Assembly (NCBI RefSeq): GCF_003268815.1
Contig: NZ_QLSV01000015.1
Span: 43,327-107,326 of the forward strand
Reading direction: 5' to 3'
Length of the DNA: 64,000 nt
Source of the DNA: Flavobacterium lacus
Lineage (GTDB): Bacteria > Bacteroidota > Bacteroidia > Flavobacteriales > Flavobacteriaceae
The translations under genes were made by a program, and so were the position numbers. Shown in pieces: positions 1 through 9,674 of the stretch (its first letter is position 1; each line of letters starts with the position of its first letter). A model generated the notes under the pieces. That model did no database searches. It worked only from the letters and a program-made list of their open reading frames with translations, and was not told the origin of the DNA.

Positions 1-1212
1 GCGGTTTTTAATTCCAATGATATTTATCCTGTGAGTGCCGATACGACGTTGCCGTTTGCACAACATCGTGACATTTTATATTTGTCAGGCGTTGATCAGG
101 AAGAAAGTATTTTGCTTTTGTTTCCCGATGCACCTTATGCTCATTTGAAAGAAATTTTATTTCAACGAGAAACCAACGAACACATCGCCGTTTGGGAAGG
201 CGAAAAGCTCACTAAAGACCGAGCTTTTGAAGTTTCGGGTATTAAATCGGTGTATTGGTTGAGTGATTTTCATAAGATTTTGAAAGAAGTGATGGCGTAT
301 GCCGATACGATGTACATCAACACCAACGAACATTACCGAGCTTCCATTGAAACAGAAACCCGCGAGGCTCGTTTTACAAAATGGTGGAAAGAAAATTATC
401 CGGCTCACAAAGTGGAAAAAAGCAATCCGATTTTGCAACGTTTGCGTTCAGTGAAAGAAAGCGAAGAAATTGACTTGTTGCAAAAAGCGTGTGATTTGAC
501 AGAAAAAGGTTTCCGCAGAGTGCTATCTTTTGTGAAGCCGAATGTGATGGAATATGAAATTGAAGCTGAATTTGCTCATGAATTCATTAGAAATCGTTCA
601 AAAGGATTTGCCTACACACCTATTATTGCTTCAGGAAATAATGCGAATGTTTTACATTATATAGAAAACAACCAACAATGCAAAGCAGGCGATTTGATTT
701 TGTTGGATGTAGGTGCAGAATATGCTAATTATTCGAGTGATATGACGCGAACGATTCCGGTTTCAGGGAAATTCAATGACCGTCAAAAAGCCGTTTACAA
801 TGCGGTTTTGAATGTAAAAAATGAAGCAACGAAATTATTAATTCCCGGAACTTTATGGAAAGAGTATCATTTGGAAGTTGGTAAAATGATGACTTCAGAA
901 TTATTGAATTTAGGTCTTTTAGACAAAGCCGATGTGCAAAACGAAAATCCGGAATGGCCGGCTTATAAAAAATATTTTATGCACGGCACATCGCATCATT
1001 TGGGATTAGATACGCATGACTACGGATTGTTGCATGAACCCATGCATGCCAATATGGTTTTTACGGTTGAACCCGGAATTTATATTCCAAAAGAAGGTTT
1101 TGGTATTCGTTTGGAAGATGATGTGGTGATTCAAAAAAGTGGTGAGCCGTTTAATTTGATGCGGAATATTCCGATTGAAATTGAAGAAATTGAATCTTTA
1201 ATGAATGCTTAG
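1..1212 (+). CDS. pepP: Xaa-Pro aminopeptidase (aminopeptidase P), 5' end missing
   Basis: Last 403 residues of an M24B aminopeptidase P, a cytosolic metalloenzyme that removes the residue in front of an N-terminal proline. The frame is open from base 1 and in frame with the GTG at 31, so the gene starts outside the window and 31 is not its start. A creatinase-like N-terminal half is followed by the pita-bread catalytic half. The metal ligands are visible: two Asp in LLDVGAEYANYSSDMTRTIP, His in HGTSHHLGLDTHD, Glu in FTVEPGIY and Glu in GIRLEDDV. No terminator hairpin with a U-run follows; the gap to the next gene holds word repeats. The family call is secure; only the N-terminus is unknown. 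Confidence 0.93.
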   Translation, partial: AVFNSNDIYPVSADTTLPFAQHRDILYLSGVDQEESILLLFPDAPYAHLKEILFQRETNEHIAVWEGEKLTKDRAFEVSGIKSVYWLSDFHKILKEVMAYADTMYINTNEHYRASIETETREARFTKWWKENYPAHKVEKSNPILQRLRSVKESEEIDLLQKACDLTEKGFRRVLSFVKPNVMEYEIEAEFAHEFIRNRSKGFAYTPIIASGNNANVLHYIENNQQCKAGDLILLDVGAEYANYSSDMTRTIPVSGKFNDRQKAVYNAVLNVKNEATKLLIPGTLWKEYHLEVGKMMTSELLNLGLLDKADVQNENPEWPAYKKYFMHGTSHHLGLDTHDYGLLHEPMHANMVFTVEPGIYIPKEGFGIRLEDDVVIQKSGEPFNLMRNIPIEIEEIESLMNA

Positions 1213-1321
1213 TTTGGTTTAAAAGGTTTAAGAGTTTAAAAGGCGGCTTGCAGGAATGTGGGTCGTTTTTTCTGAACACAGATTTGAAAAATTATAATAA
1301 TTTCTAAAATCGGTGTTCAAA
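1213..1321. repeat. Intergenic word repeat plus imperfect hairpin
   Basis: Directly after the aminopeptidase stop, imperfect copies of a GGTTTAAAAGGTTTAAGAG word follow one another (1216-1243). From 1274 to 1320, TGAACACAGATTT pairs with AAATCGGTGTTCA with one mismatch around an AT-rich loop. A half copy of the same motif (AACACAGATTT) occurs near 38990. This is one of the dispersed intergenic repeats of this window. Confidence 0.6.
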
Positions 1322-1390
1322 TAAATTTAATTTGTTCATTCAAATTGGATTTTATATAAGTTATAATTTACTTTGCCAAAGCAACTTTTC

Positions 1391-1426
1391 AACCCCAAAC
1401 CTTGAAACCTTGAAACCTGAAACCAA
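1391..1426. repeat. Word repeat at the hydrolase 5' end
   Basis: Degenerate words of the form CCTTGAAACCTTGAAACC run up to the first conserved codons of the hydrolase. The only nearby start-like codons in frame (TTG) are part of these words. The array may therefore have reshaped the start of the gene. Confidence 0.55.
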
Positions 1427-2213
1427 AAATATCCTCTATAAAAACACCAAAATCAAGTACACCGACACGGGAAAAGGAACGGCTGTGATTTTACTTCACG
1501 GTTTTCTGGAAAATGTAGGCATGTGGAATGCATATGTGGATGAGTTTTCTAAAAAAAACCGCATCATTGCCATTGATTTATTAGGTCACGGAGCCACCGA
1601 ATGTTTGGGATACATCCACACCATGGAAGACCAAGCCGATATGGTACATGAAGTATTACACGAACTAAAAATCAGAAAAGCGATTTTTATTGGGCATTCG
1701 ATGGGTGGTTATGTGGCGTTGGCTTTCGCCGAATTGTATCCGGATAATGTAAAAGGTTTGGTTTTGTTGAATTCTACTTCGCGTGCCGATAGTGAAGAAC
1801 GTAAAATAAATCGTGATCGAGCCATTTTGGCTGTGAAACAAAATTATACCGCTTTTGTTCGGATGAGTATTGCCAATTTGTTTATTGAAGACAATCGGGA
1901 ACGTTTAGCCGATAAAATAGAAGAAGTTCGCAACGAAGCTTTAAAAACACCACTTCAAGGCATTGTAGCCGCGTTGGAAGGGATGAAAATTCGCAATGAC
2001 AGAGAAGTTTTGTTGCACTTTTCACCTTATCCCATTCTATTAATTTTAGGTAAAAAAGATGGTGTTTTAAATTACGAAGACAGTTTAGAACAAATAGAAA
2101 ATACTAAAGTGGAATTGGTTTCCTTTCCGGATGGACACATGAGTCACATTGAAAATGAAGCACCATTGAAAAAAATATTATATAAATTTATTAAGAATGT
2201 AAAAAATACTTGA
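1410..2213 (+). CDS. Alpha/beta hydrolase
   Basis: Alpha/beta-hydrolase fold protein of about 267 residues, substrate unknown, probably a cytosolic esterase or related hydrolase. The oxyanion motif is HGFLEN, the nucleophile elbow is GHSMGG, the acid is Asp in LGKKDGV and the base is His in PDGHMSHIE. The start is uncertain. The frame is open from a TTG at 1332, but homology-like sequence begins only at ILYKNTKIKY, and no ATG lies near it. I chose the TTG at 1410, which sits in a CCTTGAAACC word repeat. A decayed copy of its last 40 codons lies at 3964-4095, evidence of an old local duplication. Confidence 0.82.
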   Translation: MKPETKNILYKNTKIKYTDTGKGTAVILLHGFLENVGMWNAYVDEFSKKNRIIAIDLLGHGATECLGYIHTMEDQADMVHEVLHELKIRKAIFIGHSMGGYVALAFAELYPDNVKGLVLLNSTSRADSEERKINRDRAILAVKQNYTAFVRMSIANLFIEDNRERLADKIEEVRNEALKTPLQGIVAALEGMKIRNDREVLLHFSPYPILLILGKKDGVLNYEDSLEQIENTKVELVSFPDGHMSHIENEAPLKKILYKFIKNVKNT

Positions 2214-2253
2214 TTGACAACAATTTTTTAGTAGGATTATTTATATTTATTCA

Positions 2254-2261
2254 TACTTTTG
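2254..2261 (+). promoter_or_regulatory. -7 promoter element (TACTTTTG)
   Basis: TACTTTTG matches the Bacteroidetes -7 consensus TAnnTTTG and lies 16 bases before the ATG at 2277. It overlaps the TTG at 2259, which argues for 2277 as the real start of the following gene. No good -33 element was found at the usual spacing. Confidence 0.5.
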
Positions 2262-2276
2262 AAAAAACTAAATCAA

Positions 2277-3524
2277 ATGAAAAATCTTTTACTTTTTGCA
2301 CTCTTTTTAGTATCAATAAATTTACTTTCTCAAAACAAATGGGAAGATGGAAAGATTGAATTTGAAAACGGAACTATACTAGAATGCCAAATAAAAAATG
2401 AAAATTGGGCTTACAATCCCGAAAGCGTAAAATTTATAAATCAAAATGGTGTTGAATCTATCGCGGGTCTAGCCGCTTTAAAATCATTTGAAATTTTAAA
2501 TAAAATAAAATATATAAAAGCTTCCGTTGATATAGAGACTTCGTCAGCTAAATTGGGAGAATTAACTGCTACTCGAGAAGCCTTTTTTGAAAATAAAGTT
2601 GTTTTATTAAAAACGCTTATCGACGGAAAAGCGGACTTATTTATGTATCAATACAACAGAGGAATAAGATATTTTTATAGAGTTGATGATAGCACTATTA
2701 AATCTTTAATTTTTAAAACTTATTTGTACAACAACACGCATGTAATGACCAATAAAGATTTTATTTATCAATTAAATACTGATGTTAATTGTGGCGATAG
2801 TAGAATAAATGCAAACAAAATTAATTACAATGAAAACGATTTAATTAAATATTTTGAAAAATACAATACCTGCTCAAATAGTGTATCCACAAAATATGAA
2901 GTAAGTAATAAAGCTGATTTTAATATTAACTTATTTGCTGGAGTAAGTTTTGTTAAATCAACATTTGAATCTGAGTCCGATATTTACATAAACAACTCAA
3001 GTTCAAATGTAACTGCATTCAGATTTGGAAGTCAATTTGAAGTTGTGTTACCTTTAAAAAGAAAAAACTTTAGTTTCTTTGCCGAATTATCTTACTTTAA
3101 CTTCAATGCGACTTATGTTGAAAATAATGAACCTAATTTCATAACTGCAAGCCCTTTTTTTACATCGACCACCACAATAAAAATGAAGAGACTTGATGTC
3201 ATGTTAGGGTTGAAATATTATATTCACCTCAGTGAACTATCAAGTGTCTTTATAGAGGGATATTATAATATTGGATCTGTTAATTCGCGAAAAAATATAT
3301 TAGAAAGTATTTTAACAGCTGAAAGTGAGCCAGAACGAATCAGAAGTTTAGCTTTTAAAGCAATAGGCGAAGACTATTATGGTTTTGGAGCCGGTTTTAG
3401 ATACAATAATAAATTTAGTGTGGGTTTAAGAATGAGTGGTCCTCAAAATAGTATTAAATATATTACAGGTTATGATCAAAAGAATTTAGAAACTAGTATC
3501 ATTGCTGCTTACACTATATTCTAA
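2277..3524 (+). CDS. Predicted outer-membrane beta-barrel protein of unknown function
   Basis: Secreted protein of 415 residues. The ATG at 2277 gives the signal peptide MKNLLLFALFLVSINLLSQ; an upstream TTG at 2259 lies inside a promoter element and was rejected. Residues of about 20-190 resemble the N-terminal part of a Flavobacteriaceae family of unknown role (KWEDGKIEFENGT, FLKTL-like and FYRVDDS segments). Residues 200-415 alternate polar and hydrophobic stretches such as FSFFAELSYFNF, YGFGAGFRYNNKFSVGLRM, and end in a phenylalanine, as in outer-membrane barrels. It looks poorer in GC than its neighbours and occupies one of the two junction copies created by a local duplication, so later insertion is possible. 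Function unknown. Confidence 0.72.
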   Translation: MKNLLLFALFLVSINLLSQNKWEDGKIEFENGTILECQIKNENWAYNPESVKFINQNGVESIAGLAALKSFEILNKIKYIKASVDIETSSAKLGELTATREAFFENKVVLLKTLIDGKADLFMYQYNRGIRYFYRVDDSTIKSLIFKTYLYNNTHVMTNKDFIYQLNTDVNCGDSRINANKINYNENDLIKYFEKYNTCSNSVSTKYEVSNKADFNINLFAGVSFVKSTFESESDIYINNSSSNVTAFRFGSQFEVVLPLKRKNFSFFAELSYFNFNATYVENNEPNFITASPFFTSTTTIKMKRLDVMLGLKYYIHLSELSSVFIEGYYNIGSVNSRKNILESILTAESEPERIRSLAFKAIGEDYYGFGAGFRYNNKFSVGLRMSGPQNSIKYITGYDQKNLETSIIAAYTIF

Positions 3525-3548
3525 ATTTTTTTTAGGCTGAAATTGAAT

Positions 3549-3955
3549 GATTTAGAATTTGATTCAACATTGCGATTAATTAGATTTTGAAAGTTTCTAG
3601 TAAGTAGTAACCTTAAGTCGTTCTTTAATTTGAAACACCATAAATCCTGATTTTAAGTTTTTGAAAGAAATGACGCCAGTTTTCACTTTGGTTATTTCAA
3701 ATTAGCCTTAAGTCATAAATTTATAACGCTAACATTGAATGAATTTGTCATTTTTGAAGACAAAAATTACCCTATCAAAAGTTTGAATTAATAAATTGTT
3801 TTACCTCACTTTTCCGATTTTACAAGCGTTAGGTCGAAGTGTTTCAGTTCGGAGTTCAACATTACCTTTTCTTAAAATCGAGAAAGACTGTCAAATGTCT
3901 TCTTAAAATTGTTTAAAATTTTTCTCCAAAAACAACATTTTTAAATTTATAAGAA
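3549..3955 (-). pseudogene. Decayed 3' end of the AddB-like nuclease gene
   Basis: This stretch aligns by eye, with many substitutions and small gaps, to the 3' end of the intact nuclease gene at about 4193-4620. Examples: TTCTTTAATTTGAAACACC here and TTCTTTAATTTGAAAAGGC there; TTTTAAGTTTTTGAAAGAAA and TTTTAAGTTTTTGAAGGAAA; TCTCCAAAAACAACATTTT and TTTCCAAAAACAAAACTTT. No frame stays open. With the next feature it fills most of the 636-base gap between genes and marks one arm of an old tandem duplication. Confidence 0.75.
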
Positions 3956-3963
3956 AAATATAG

Positions 3964-4095
3964 TATTTTGAAACACGAAGAGAACATTAAACAAATTATA
4001 AATACAAAAATAGAACTGGTTACTTTTGCGAATCGACAATATGAGTCACATTCAAAATAAAACGGAATTGCAAACTATTTGCTTCACTTTTTGAA
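3964..4095 (+). pseudogene. Decayed 3' end of the alpha/beta hydrolase gene
   Basis: Aligns to the end of the hydrolase gene at about 2070-2200. ATGAGTCACATTCAAAATAA here corresponds to ATGAGTCACATTGAAAATGA there, and the conceptual product TKIELVTF matches TKVELVSF of the intact protein. The catalytic His region has lost its frame. It directly follows the decayed nuclease fragment, which is the order a tandem duplication of the hydrolase-nuclease junction would give. The remaining bases up to 4160 show nothing recognisable. Confidence 0.75.
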
Positions 4096-4160
4096 AAAAA
4101 TTTAATTCATTTTACCATATCAGTTATAAAAAATTCAAAAAAACTATCCTCTTCATCTGG

Positions 4161-6914
4161 TTACAAAATTTTCTCTTCAAAAGCCAACTCACTATTTAAA
4201 ATTTCATTAAGCAATACAATTAATTCGGTTTTGAAATCACCTAAAACAGAATCATCTACTTGATTTACAATTACTTCTCGCCCTTCTTTAATTTGAAAAG
4301 GCATAAATCCGGCTTTTAAGTTTTTGAAGGAAATAATGCCGACTTCCAATTCCGTATTCGGGAAATCGGATTGAACCATGAAGGCATAACACAACAACTG
4401 AATGATTTTATCGTATTTGATATCCTCCGTTAAACCATTCCAATTAGAGATAGACAAACTAGCTTGTTCTACTTTTCCGGTCTTGTAGTCGATGATGCGA
4501 AGTTTTCCGTTTCTAAGTTCAATTCTGTCCACATTTCCTTTTATTTTGATGGGAAATGGCAGTCGTCCATCAATCAAAATTTGTTCATAATTTTTTTCCA
4601 AAAACAAAACTTTCACCGCATCATTTTGTTCTAAAAGACGTTTTTCGAGTTGGAGAAAATTGAAGACATTTCGTTTCGCCACTTCAAAAGCCAATAGGTT
4701 TTTACCTTTGGTAATTTCGCCTTCTTTATAAACCAATTTGAACTGTTTCAACACCTCATCATTTGCCAATTGAAGCATATTTTCAACATTTAAAACGCTT
4801 AAAAATGCATTCAAATGGGGTTTATACAACTCCTCTAAAGCTCCATGAATAATGGTTCCTAACGTATTGACAGCAATATTTTCTTCTACCTCATCTACCT
4901 CAGAAATTCGCAGAATTCGTTGAAAATAAAATTGGATTGGATTACGAATATACGTTGTTAAGGTAGAAGGTGAAAACCCGTTTTCAGCCATTTCTTTCAA
5001 TCGTTCCATTACTAAAGCTGATTTTTCTACTTCAATTAATTCTCGTGCTTTTTCGGGTAAATGAGCATTATAAATTTGATGCGAGAGCACATGATTGGGT
5101 TGGGTTTCTACTTTTAATTGGGTGATAAATCGACTTTTTTCGCCGGCATCAATTCCTTCCGATTCGGTGTTGTAAAGCAAATAAATATTCTTTGCTCGTT
5201 GCAACAAATGATAGAAATGATAGGTGTAAATCGCATCTTTTTCTTTAAAAGTTGGTAAACCCAATTCTCGTTTCACATCTAACGGAATAAAGGAATTTTG
5301 CGATTTTCCGGCGGGAAAAACACCTTCATTCATCGACGTAATGATGACGGTGTCAAAATCGAGTACACGACTTTCTAAAACACCCATAATCTGTAAACCT
5401 TGCAATGGTTCGCCTTCAAACGAAACTTCAGCTAAATCAATTATTTGTTTGTAAAGGGAAAATAATCCGTCAATGGAAGTAATGTGGTTGTGTTGCTCAC
5501 AATAGGTTGCTAACTTGTTAACCACTTTAAAAACAGCATAAACAAAACTATTGGTTAGTCGGTCATTAGAGGATTCATCCAACAAATAGTTCCTGATTTG
5601 AAGTAGAATGGATGAAATTTTTTCTAAAACAGTAACTGGATTGGCTTCCCATTTTTGAAATAAAAGGCTAAAAAATTGGTTTTCATTATCACAGAAATCT
5701 AACAATTTTGAATGTGTGATGAAAGTATAATTGTTTTCGTTTATTTTTTTTACAACCACTTTTGCTTTCGCGAAAGGTTCTACGAGTGGATTTTGAAGCA
5801 CTTCCAGTACATCTTTATAATAAAAAACATAACTGTTCTTACTTCGATTAAATGCGTTTTGATGCATCTTAAAAAGTTTAGAAACCAACAATTGTGCAGG
5901 ATTGTTTTTGCCCGAATAGCCCATTGTGATATTCAGATGCGATACGGCTTCCGGTAACGAATTTAATAACGGAATTAGCATATTTTCTTCCCCTAAAACC
6001 ACAGCAATTTTATCAAGTGGTTGTGATGACGAAATGGATTCGATTATTTCACCAACCAGTTTTGCTTGACCAATGGTTTTAGGCGTTCCCATGATTTTAA
6101 TAGTCTTGGGTTGCTTGAATTCATTAAAAATCCATTCATAGGGATTGGCTTTATAATGTGGCCAGCTTCGTTTCATTTTTCTGGCAAATAACCCGGCATC
6201 ATGATAAGGATCATTCAAAAACGTTTCTTCCACATCCCATAAAACATCAGCTTTTTCAAGGGAAAGTAAGTGTTGGAATATTTTTTCTTCGGCTTGATTC
6301 AACGCATTAAATCCGGCAAAAATGATTTTATGCTCGATGGAATTTGAAAAATGATTCAAATTTTCAACTGCTTCGCGGTAAATTAAACCTTGATAGCCAA
6401 TTCCTTTGGAAAGAAGATGTTTATAAAATGCATCGTAATACAACGGCATATTTTCCCAAAACAAGAGATAATTATCTATTAATTTGGTCTTGTCTTGTGG
6501 TTCAAGATTCCATCGTTTAATGGCTTCTATGTCTTTTAAATACGAAAAAACATGATTTGGTTCGAGTAAGTAACGATCTATTTCGTTGAAATCTTGCAAC
6601 AATGTTTTTCCCCAATTGGAAAACTGTTCAAAAGGTTGTTTGTCTTTTTCTGTTAGACTGATATAAACATTGTAAAATTCAAACAACAACTCAACTGAAT
6701 CAATTGAACGGATTCCAGCAATGTCTTGAATAAAATCTTCGATACTAATAATTTTGGGAGCAAAACTATTTTGTTGAATTTCTTTTTTTAATTCTTCTAA
6801 TAAAAAGACTTTTGCTCTTTTATTAGGAAGAACTACTACTAATTCCTCAATTGTTGTAGAATAATTGGCAACGATATGCTTTGCGAGTAACGATAAAAAA
6901 GAAATTGGCTTCAT
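4161..6914 (-). CDS. AddB-like PD-(D/E)XK nuclease subunit
   Basis: Protein of 917 residues, the likely AddB-type partner of the AddA-like helicase-nuclease encoded at 9675-12827. It would process double-strand DNA ends for recombination in the cytosol. The N-terminal part is helicase-like without a clear Walker A (VVVLPNKRAKVFLLEELKKE). The C-terminal RecB-type nuclease shows GNVDRIE and IIDYKTGK near residue 810. The position where AddB proteins usually carry the first iron-sulfur cysteine reads YIRNPIQFYFQ near residue 658, with Asn instead of Cys, so the cluster is probably absent. Its 3' end has a decayed duplicate at 3549-3955. It begins just past the terminator of the OmpA-family gene. 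Confidence 0.85.
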   Translation of the reverse strand: MKPISFLSLLAKHIVANYSTTIEELVVVLPNKRAKVFLLEELKKEIQQNSFAPKIISIEDFIQDIAGIRSIDSVELLFEFYNVYISLTEKDKQPFEQFSNWGKTLLQDFNEIDRYLLEPNHVFSYLKDIEAIKRWNLEPQDKTKLIDNYLLFWENMPLYYDAFYKHLLSKGIGYQGLIYREAVENLNHFSNSIEHKIIFAGFNALNQAEEKIFQHLLSLEKADVLWDVEETFLNDPYHDAGLFARKMKRSWPHYKANPYEWIFNEFKQPKTIKIMGTPKTIGQAKLVGEIIESISSSQPLDKIAVVLGEENMLIPLLNSLPEAVSHLNITMGYSGKNNPAQLLVSKLFKMHQNAFNRSKNSYVFYYKDVLEVLQNPLVEPFAKAKVVVKKINENNYTFITHSKLLDFCDNENQFFSLLFQKWEANPVTVLEKISSILLQIRNYLLDESSNDRLTNSFVYAVFKVVNKLATYCEQHNHITSIDGLFSLYKQIIDLAEVSFEGEPLQGLQIMGVLESRVLDFDTVIITSMNEGVFPAGKSQNSFIPLDVKRELGLPTFKEKDAIYTYHFYHLLQRAKNIYLLYNTESEGIDAGEKSRFITQLKVETQPNHVLSHQIYNAHLPEKARELIEVEKSALVMERLKEMAENGFSPSTLTTYIRNPIQFYFQRILRISEVDEVEENIAVNTLGTIIHGALEELYKPHLNAFLSVLNVENMLQLANDEVLKQFKLVYKEGEITKGKNLLAFEVAKRNVFNFLQLEKRLLEQNDAVKVLFLEKNYEQILIDGRLPFPIKIKGNVDRIELRNGKLRIIDYKTGKVEQASLSISNWNGLTEDIKYDKIIQLLCYAFMVQSDFPNTELEVGIISFKNLKAGFMPFQIKEGREVIVNQVDDSVLGDFKTELIVLLNEILNSELAFEEKIL

Positions 6915-6928
6915 GTTATAAAAATAAA

Positions 6929-6954
6929 AAAACGCTCCGATAAATCGGAGCGTT
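6929..6954 (-). terminator. Intrinsic terminator after the OmpA-family gene
   Basis: Perfect 10-bp stem AACGCTCCGA/TCGGAGCGTT with a 4-base loop, followed on the minus strand by a T-rich run. It separates the OmpA-family gene from the nuclease gene, whose ATG lies 15 bases further on. Confidence 0.85.
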
Positions 6955-6976
6955 TCTTCAATTATTTAAAAAGAAA

Positions 6977-8368
6977 TTATTTTATAACAACAACTTCTGT
7001 TCTTCTGTTTTGAGCTCTACCTGCAGCTGTTTTGTTATCAGCAACTGGTCTTGATGGACCAAATCCTTCAGATTCTAATCTTGAAGCGTCTACACCGTTT
7101 GCGATTAAGTAATCTTTAACAGCAGCAGCTCTTTCTTTAGAAAGTCTTTCGTTTGTTGCTAAAGAACCTGTACTATCTGTATGTCCTTCAATTCTGAATT
7201 TAGCAAATGGATATTCGTTCATTACACTTTTAATGGAAGCTAATGTTCCGAAAGAAACTTGCTTGATTGTAGATTTTCCAGTATCAAATAAGATTGATTT
7301 AGCAAAATCATTCAATTGTTTAACAACTTCTGCAGATACTTCAGGACAACCGTTATTTGCAACAGTACCTTTTACATCTGGACATCTGTCATCTTTGTCA
7401 AGAACTCCGTCTCCATCTCTATCTGGCCATGGACATCCTTTGTTTTCTTTAGGTCCTTTTTCATTTGGACAATCATCATCTTTATCAGCGATTCCGTCAC
7501 CGTCTGTATCAGGACATCCTTTTAATGATTTTAAACCAGCAACTTCTGGACACTCATCATCTTTATCTGGCACACCGTCTCCGTCTGTATCAGGACAACC
7601 TTGGAATTCAGCTAAACCAAATACGTCTGGACAAGCGTCATCACCATCTATGATTCCGTCTCCGTCTGTATCAGGACATCCGTTAAATTGTTTTAAACCA
7701 AATACGTCTGGACAAGCATCGTCTTTGTCATAAATTCCGTCACCATCTGTATCTTTACCACCGAATTTGAAGGTAAGACCTGCAAAGTGTTGCAAGTGAG
7801 AAGGCATAACTGTTCTATCATCCTCGAAAGAATGTTTGTAAGTAGATTTAACAGACAATCCAACAGTTTCTGAGAACCAAAAGTTAAATCCTAATCCTCC
7901 ATTAACAGTACCTGCACTATTATCTCCTAGGAAAGTATAACCTCCACCAATGTGTAACACAGGCTCGATAAACTTGAAGAAAGTACCAGCACTATAATTG
8001 ATGCTACCATCAACTCCATAATACATTTCATCAATCCTTGTAACCACATAATCACCATTGTTCATAAGTGATTTTTCAGATACAAATTTGTCAATTTTGT
8101 TAAAAGACCCTGTTAGTCCAAAAGAGAAATTGTCTCCAACGTGTCTAGTCACTGTTAAGTAAGATACAGAAGGAACAAAGTTCCAATAATCCTCTGCATT
8201 AAAATACTCAGAAAACTGATTTTTAATACTTTCGGCAGCACTAACTCTACCTCCGTCGACGGCATTCGCTCCAAAGGAGACTGCCCATGGGTTGTTATTA
8301 TCTTGGGCCTGCGAACTTAGTCCAGCAAACATAAAGATAGCGACAACTAATTTGTTAAGATGTTTCAT
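6977..8368 (-). CDS. OmpA-family outer-membrane protein with thrombospondin type 3 repeats
   Basis: Abundant-type outer-membrane protein of 463 residues that tethers the outer membrane to peptidoglycan. The signal peptide begins [20 protein letters not shown]. An N-terminal barrel of about 200 residues is followed by five calcium-binding type 3 repeats (DTDGDGIxDxDDxCP) and a C-terminal OmpA domain containing [21 protein letters not shown] and NRRTEVVV. The longer reading frame to 8410 was rejected because a promoter at 8408-8438 covers that codon. A strong terminator follows the gene, so it is probably monocistronic and highly expressed. Confidence 0.93.
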   Translation of the reverse strand: MKHLNKLVVAIFMFAGLSSQAQDNNNPWAVSFGANAVDGGRVSAAESIKNQFSEYFNAEDYWNFVPSVSYLTVTRHVGDNFSFGLTGSFNKIDKFVSEKSLMNNGDYVVTRIDEMYYGVDGSINYSAGTFFKFIEPVLHIGGGYTFLGDNSAGTVNGGLGFNFWFSETVGLSVKSTYKHSFEDDRTVMPSHLQHFAGLTFKFGGKDTDGDGIYDKDDACPDVFGLKQFNGCPDTDGDGIIDGDDACPDVFGLAEFQGCPDTDGDGVPDKDDECPEVAGLKSLKGCPDTDGDGIADKDDDCPNEKGPKENKGCPWPDRDGDGVLDKDDRCPDVKGTVANNGCPEVSAEVVKQLNDFAKSILFDTGKSTIKQVSFGTLASIKSVMNEYPFAKFRIEGHTDSTGSLATNERLSKERAAAVKDYLIANGVDASRLESEGFGPSRPVADNKTAAGRAQNRRTEVVVIK

Positions 8369-8407
8369 ACTTGATTTGTTTTGATTACAATACATTGTTA
8401 ATTGATG

Positions 8408-8438
8408 CAAAAATAGGTTGTTTTCCGATAACTACAAA
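8408..8438 (-). promoter_or_regulatory. Promoter of the OmpA-family gene (TTTG-N19-TATTTTTG)
   Basis: On the minus strand TTTG (8435-8438) and TATTTTTG (8408-8415) are 19 bases apart, matching the Bacteroidetes sigma consensus. Transcription would begin near 8402, about 34 bases before the ATG at 8368, which settles the start choice. Confidence 0.75.
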
Positions 8439-8466
8439 ACTTAATGTTAAAATATTAATAAGAAAA

Positions 8467-9660
8467 CTAGATTACATTCAACAATCTTCCCACTTTTATG
8501 AACGCTTCTATTGCTTTATCAAGATGCTCTTTAGTATGAGCAGCAGAGAGTTGCACCCGAATCCTTGCTTTATCTTTAGGAACTACCGGAAAAAAGAACC
8601 CAATCACATACACCCCTTCTTTCAGTAATTCATCTGCCATTTGCTGCGATAATTTGGCATCATAGAGCATCACTGGAACAATAGCTGAATCACCATCAAT
8701 GATATCAAAGCCTGCCTCTTTCAGTCCGTTTTTGAAATAATTGGTGTTCCATTCCAATTGATCGCGAAGCGAAGTATCTTTTTCAAGTAATTCAAAAACT
8801 TTCAGAGAAGCACCAACAATAGAAGGAGCTAATGAATTGGAAAATAAATAAGGTCTAGAACGTTGCCGTAAAATTTCAATAATTTCTTTTTTGGCTGTGG
8901 TATAACCGCCCATGGCTCCGCCTAACGCTTTTCCTAATGTTCCGGTGATAATGTCAACGCGACCCATAACTCCTTTTGCTTCTAAAGTTCCTTTTCCGGT
9001 TGCACCAATAAATCCGGCAGCATGACATTCATCTACCATTACCATCGCATCATATTTATCAGCTAAATCACAAATTTTATCTAATGAAGCTACTATGCCA
9101 TCCATCGAAAAAACACCATCAGTTACAATTAATTTGAAACGTCTTCCTTCTTCGTTAGCTTTGATGAGCTGTTGTTCCAACTCTGCCATATTGTTATTTT
9201 CATAGCGATATCGGGCTGCTTTACATAACCGAACTCCATCAATAATTGAAGCATGATTCAAACTATCTGAAATAATCGCGTCTTCTTCTCCCAATAAAGG
9301 TTCAAAAACACCACCGTTGGCATCAAAAGCGGCGGCATACAAAATCGTATCTTCGGTTCCGTAGAATTCGGCGATTTTTTGTTCTAATTGTTTATGAATA
9401 TCTTGTGTCCCACAGATAAATCGAACAGACGACATTCCGAAACCATGCGAATCTAAAGCATCTTTGGCCGCTTGAACCACTTCCGGATGCGAAGAAAGTC
9501 CTAAATAGTTATTTGCACAAAAGTTCAATACTTTTTCACCGGTCGAAATAGTGATTTCTGCTCCTTGTGGCGAAGTAATGATTCGTTCTTTTTTAAATAA
9601 TCCGTTTTGTTGAATTGTATCTAATTCGTTTTGTAAATGGTGTTGTATTTTACCGTACAT
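8467..9660 (-). CDS. kbl: Glycine C-acetyltransferase (2-amino-3-ketobutyrate CoA ligase)
   Basis: PLP enzyme of the alpha-oxoamine synthase family, 397 residues, the normal length. It cleaves 2-amino-3-ketobutyrate with CoA to glycine and acetyl-CoA in threonine breakdown. The N-terminus [20 protein letters not shown] and the [15 protein letters not shown] segment are typical of Kbl rather than of BioF or HemA. The PLP lysine lies in [16 protein letters not shown] and the cofactor aspartate in [20 protein letters not shown]. It starts 14 bases after the helicase-nuclease stop. A TAACTTTG-type -7 element at 9678-9685 overlaps the end of that gene, so kbl may have its own promoter. No tdh gene is visible in the window. 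Confidence 0.92.
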   Translation of the reverse strand: MYGKIQHHLQNELDTIQQNGLFKKERIITSPQGAEITISTGEKVLNFCANNYLGLSSHPEVVQAAKDALDSHGFGMSSVRFICGTQDIHKQLEQKIAEFYGTEDTILYAAAFDANGGVFEPLLGEEDAIISDSLNHASIIDGVRLCKAARYRYENNNMAELEQQLIKANEEGRRFKLIVTDGVFSMDGIVASLDKICDLADKYDAMVMVDECHAAGFIGATGKGTLEAKGVMGRVDIITGTLGKALGGAMGGYTTAKKEIIEILRQRSRPYLFSNSLAPSIVGASLKVFELLEKDTSLRDQLEWNTNYFKNGLKEAGFDIIDGDSAIVPVMLYDAKLSQQMADELLKEGVYVIGFFFPVVPKDKARIRVQLSAAHTKEHLDKAIEAFIKVGRLLNVI

Positions 9661-9674
9661 AATGTTTTAATTTT

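Noticed and set aside
2259..2276. TTG start for the barrel protein
   Set aside because: Overlaps a TAnnTTTG promoter element; the ATG at 2277 gives a clean signal peptide.
7233..7733. Plus-strand open frame of 166 codons
   Set aside because: Antisense shadow of the type 3 repeat region of the OmpA-family gene; its Ser-Gly-His-rich periodic product mirrors the DTDGDG repeats.
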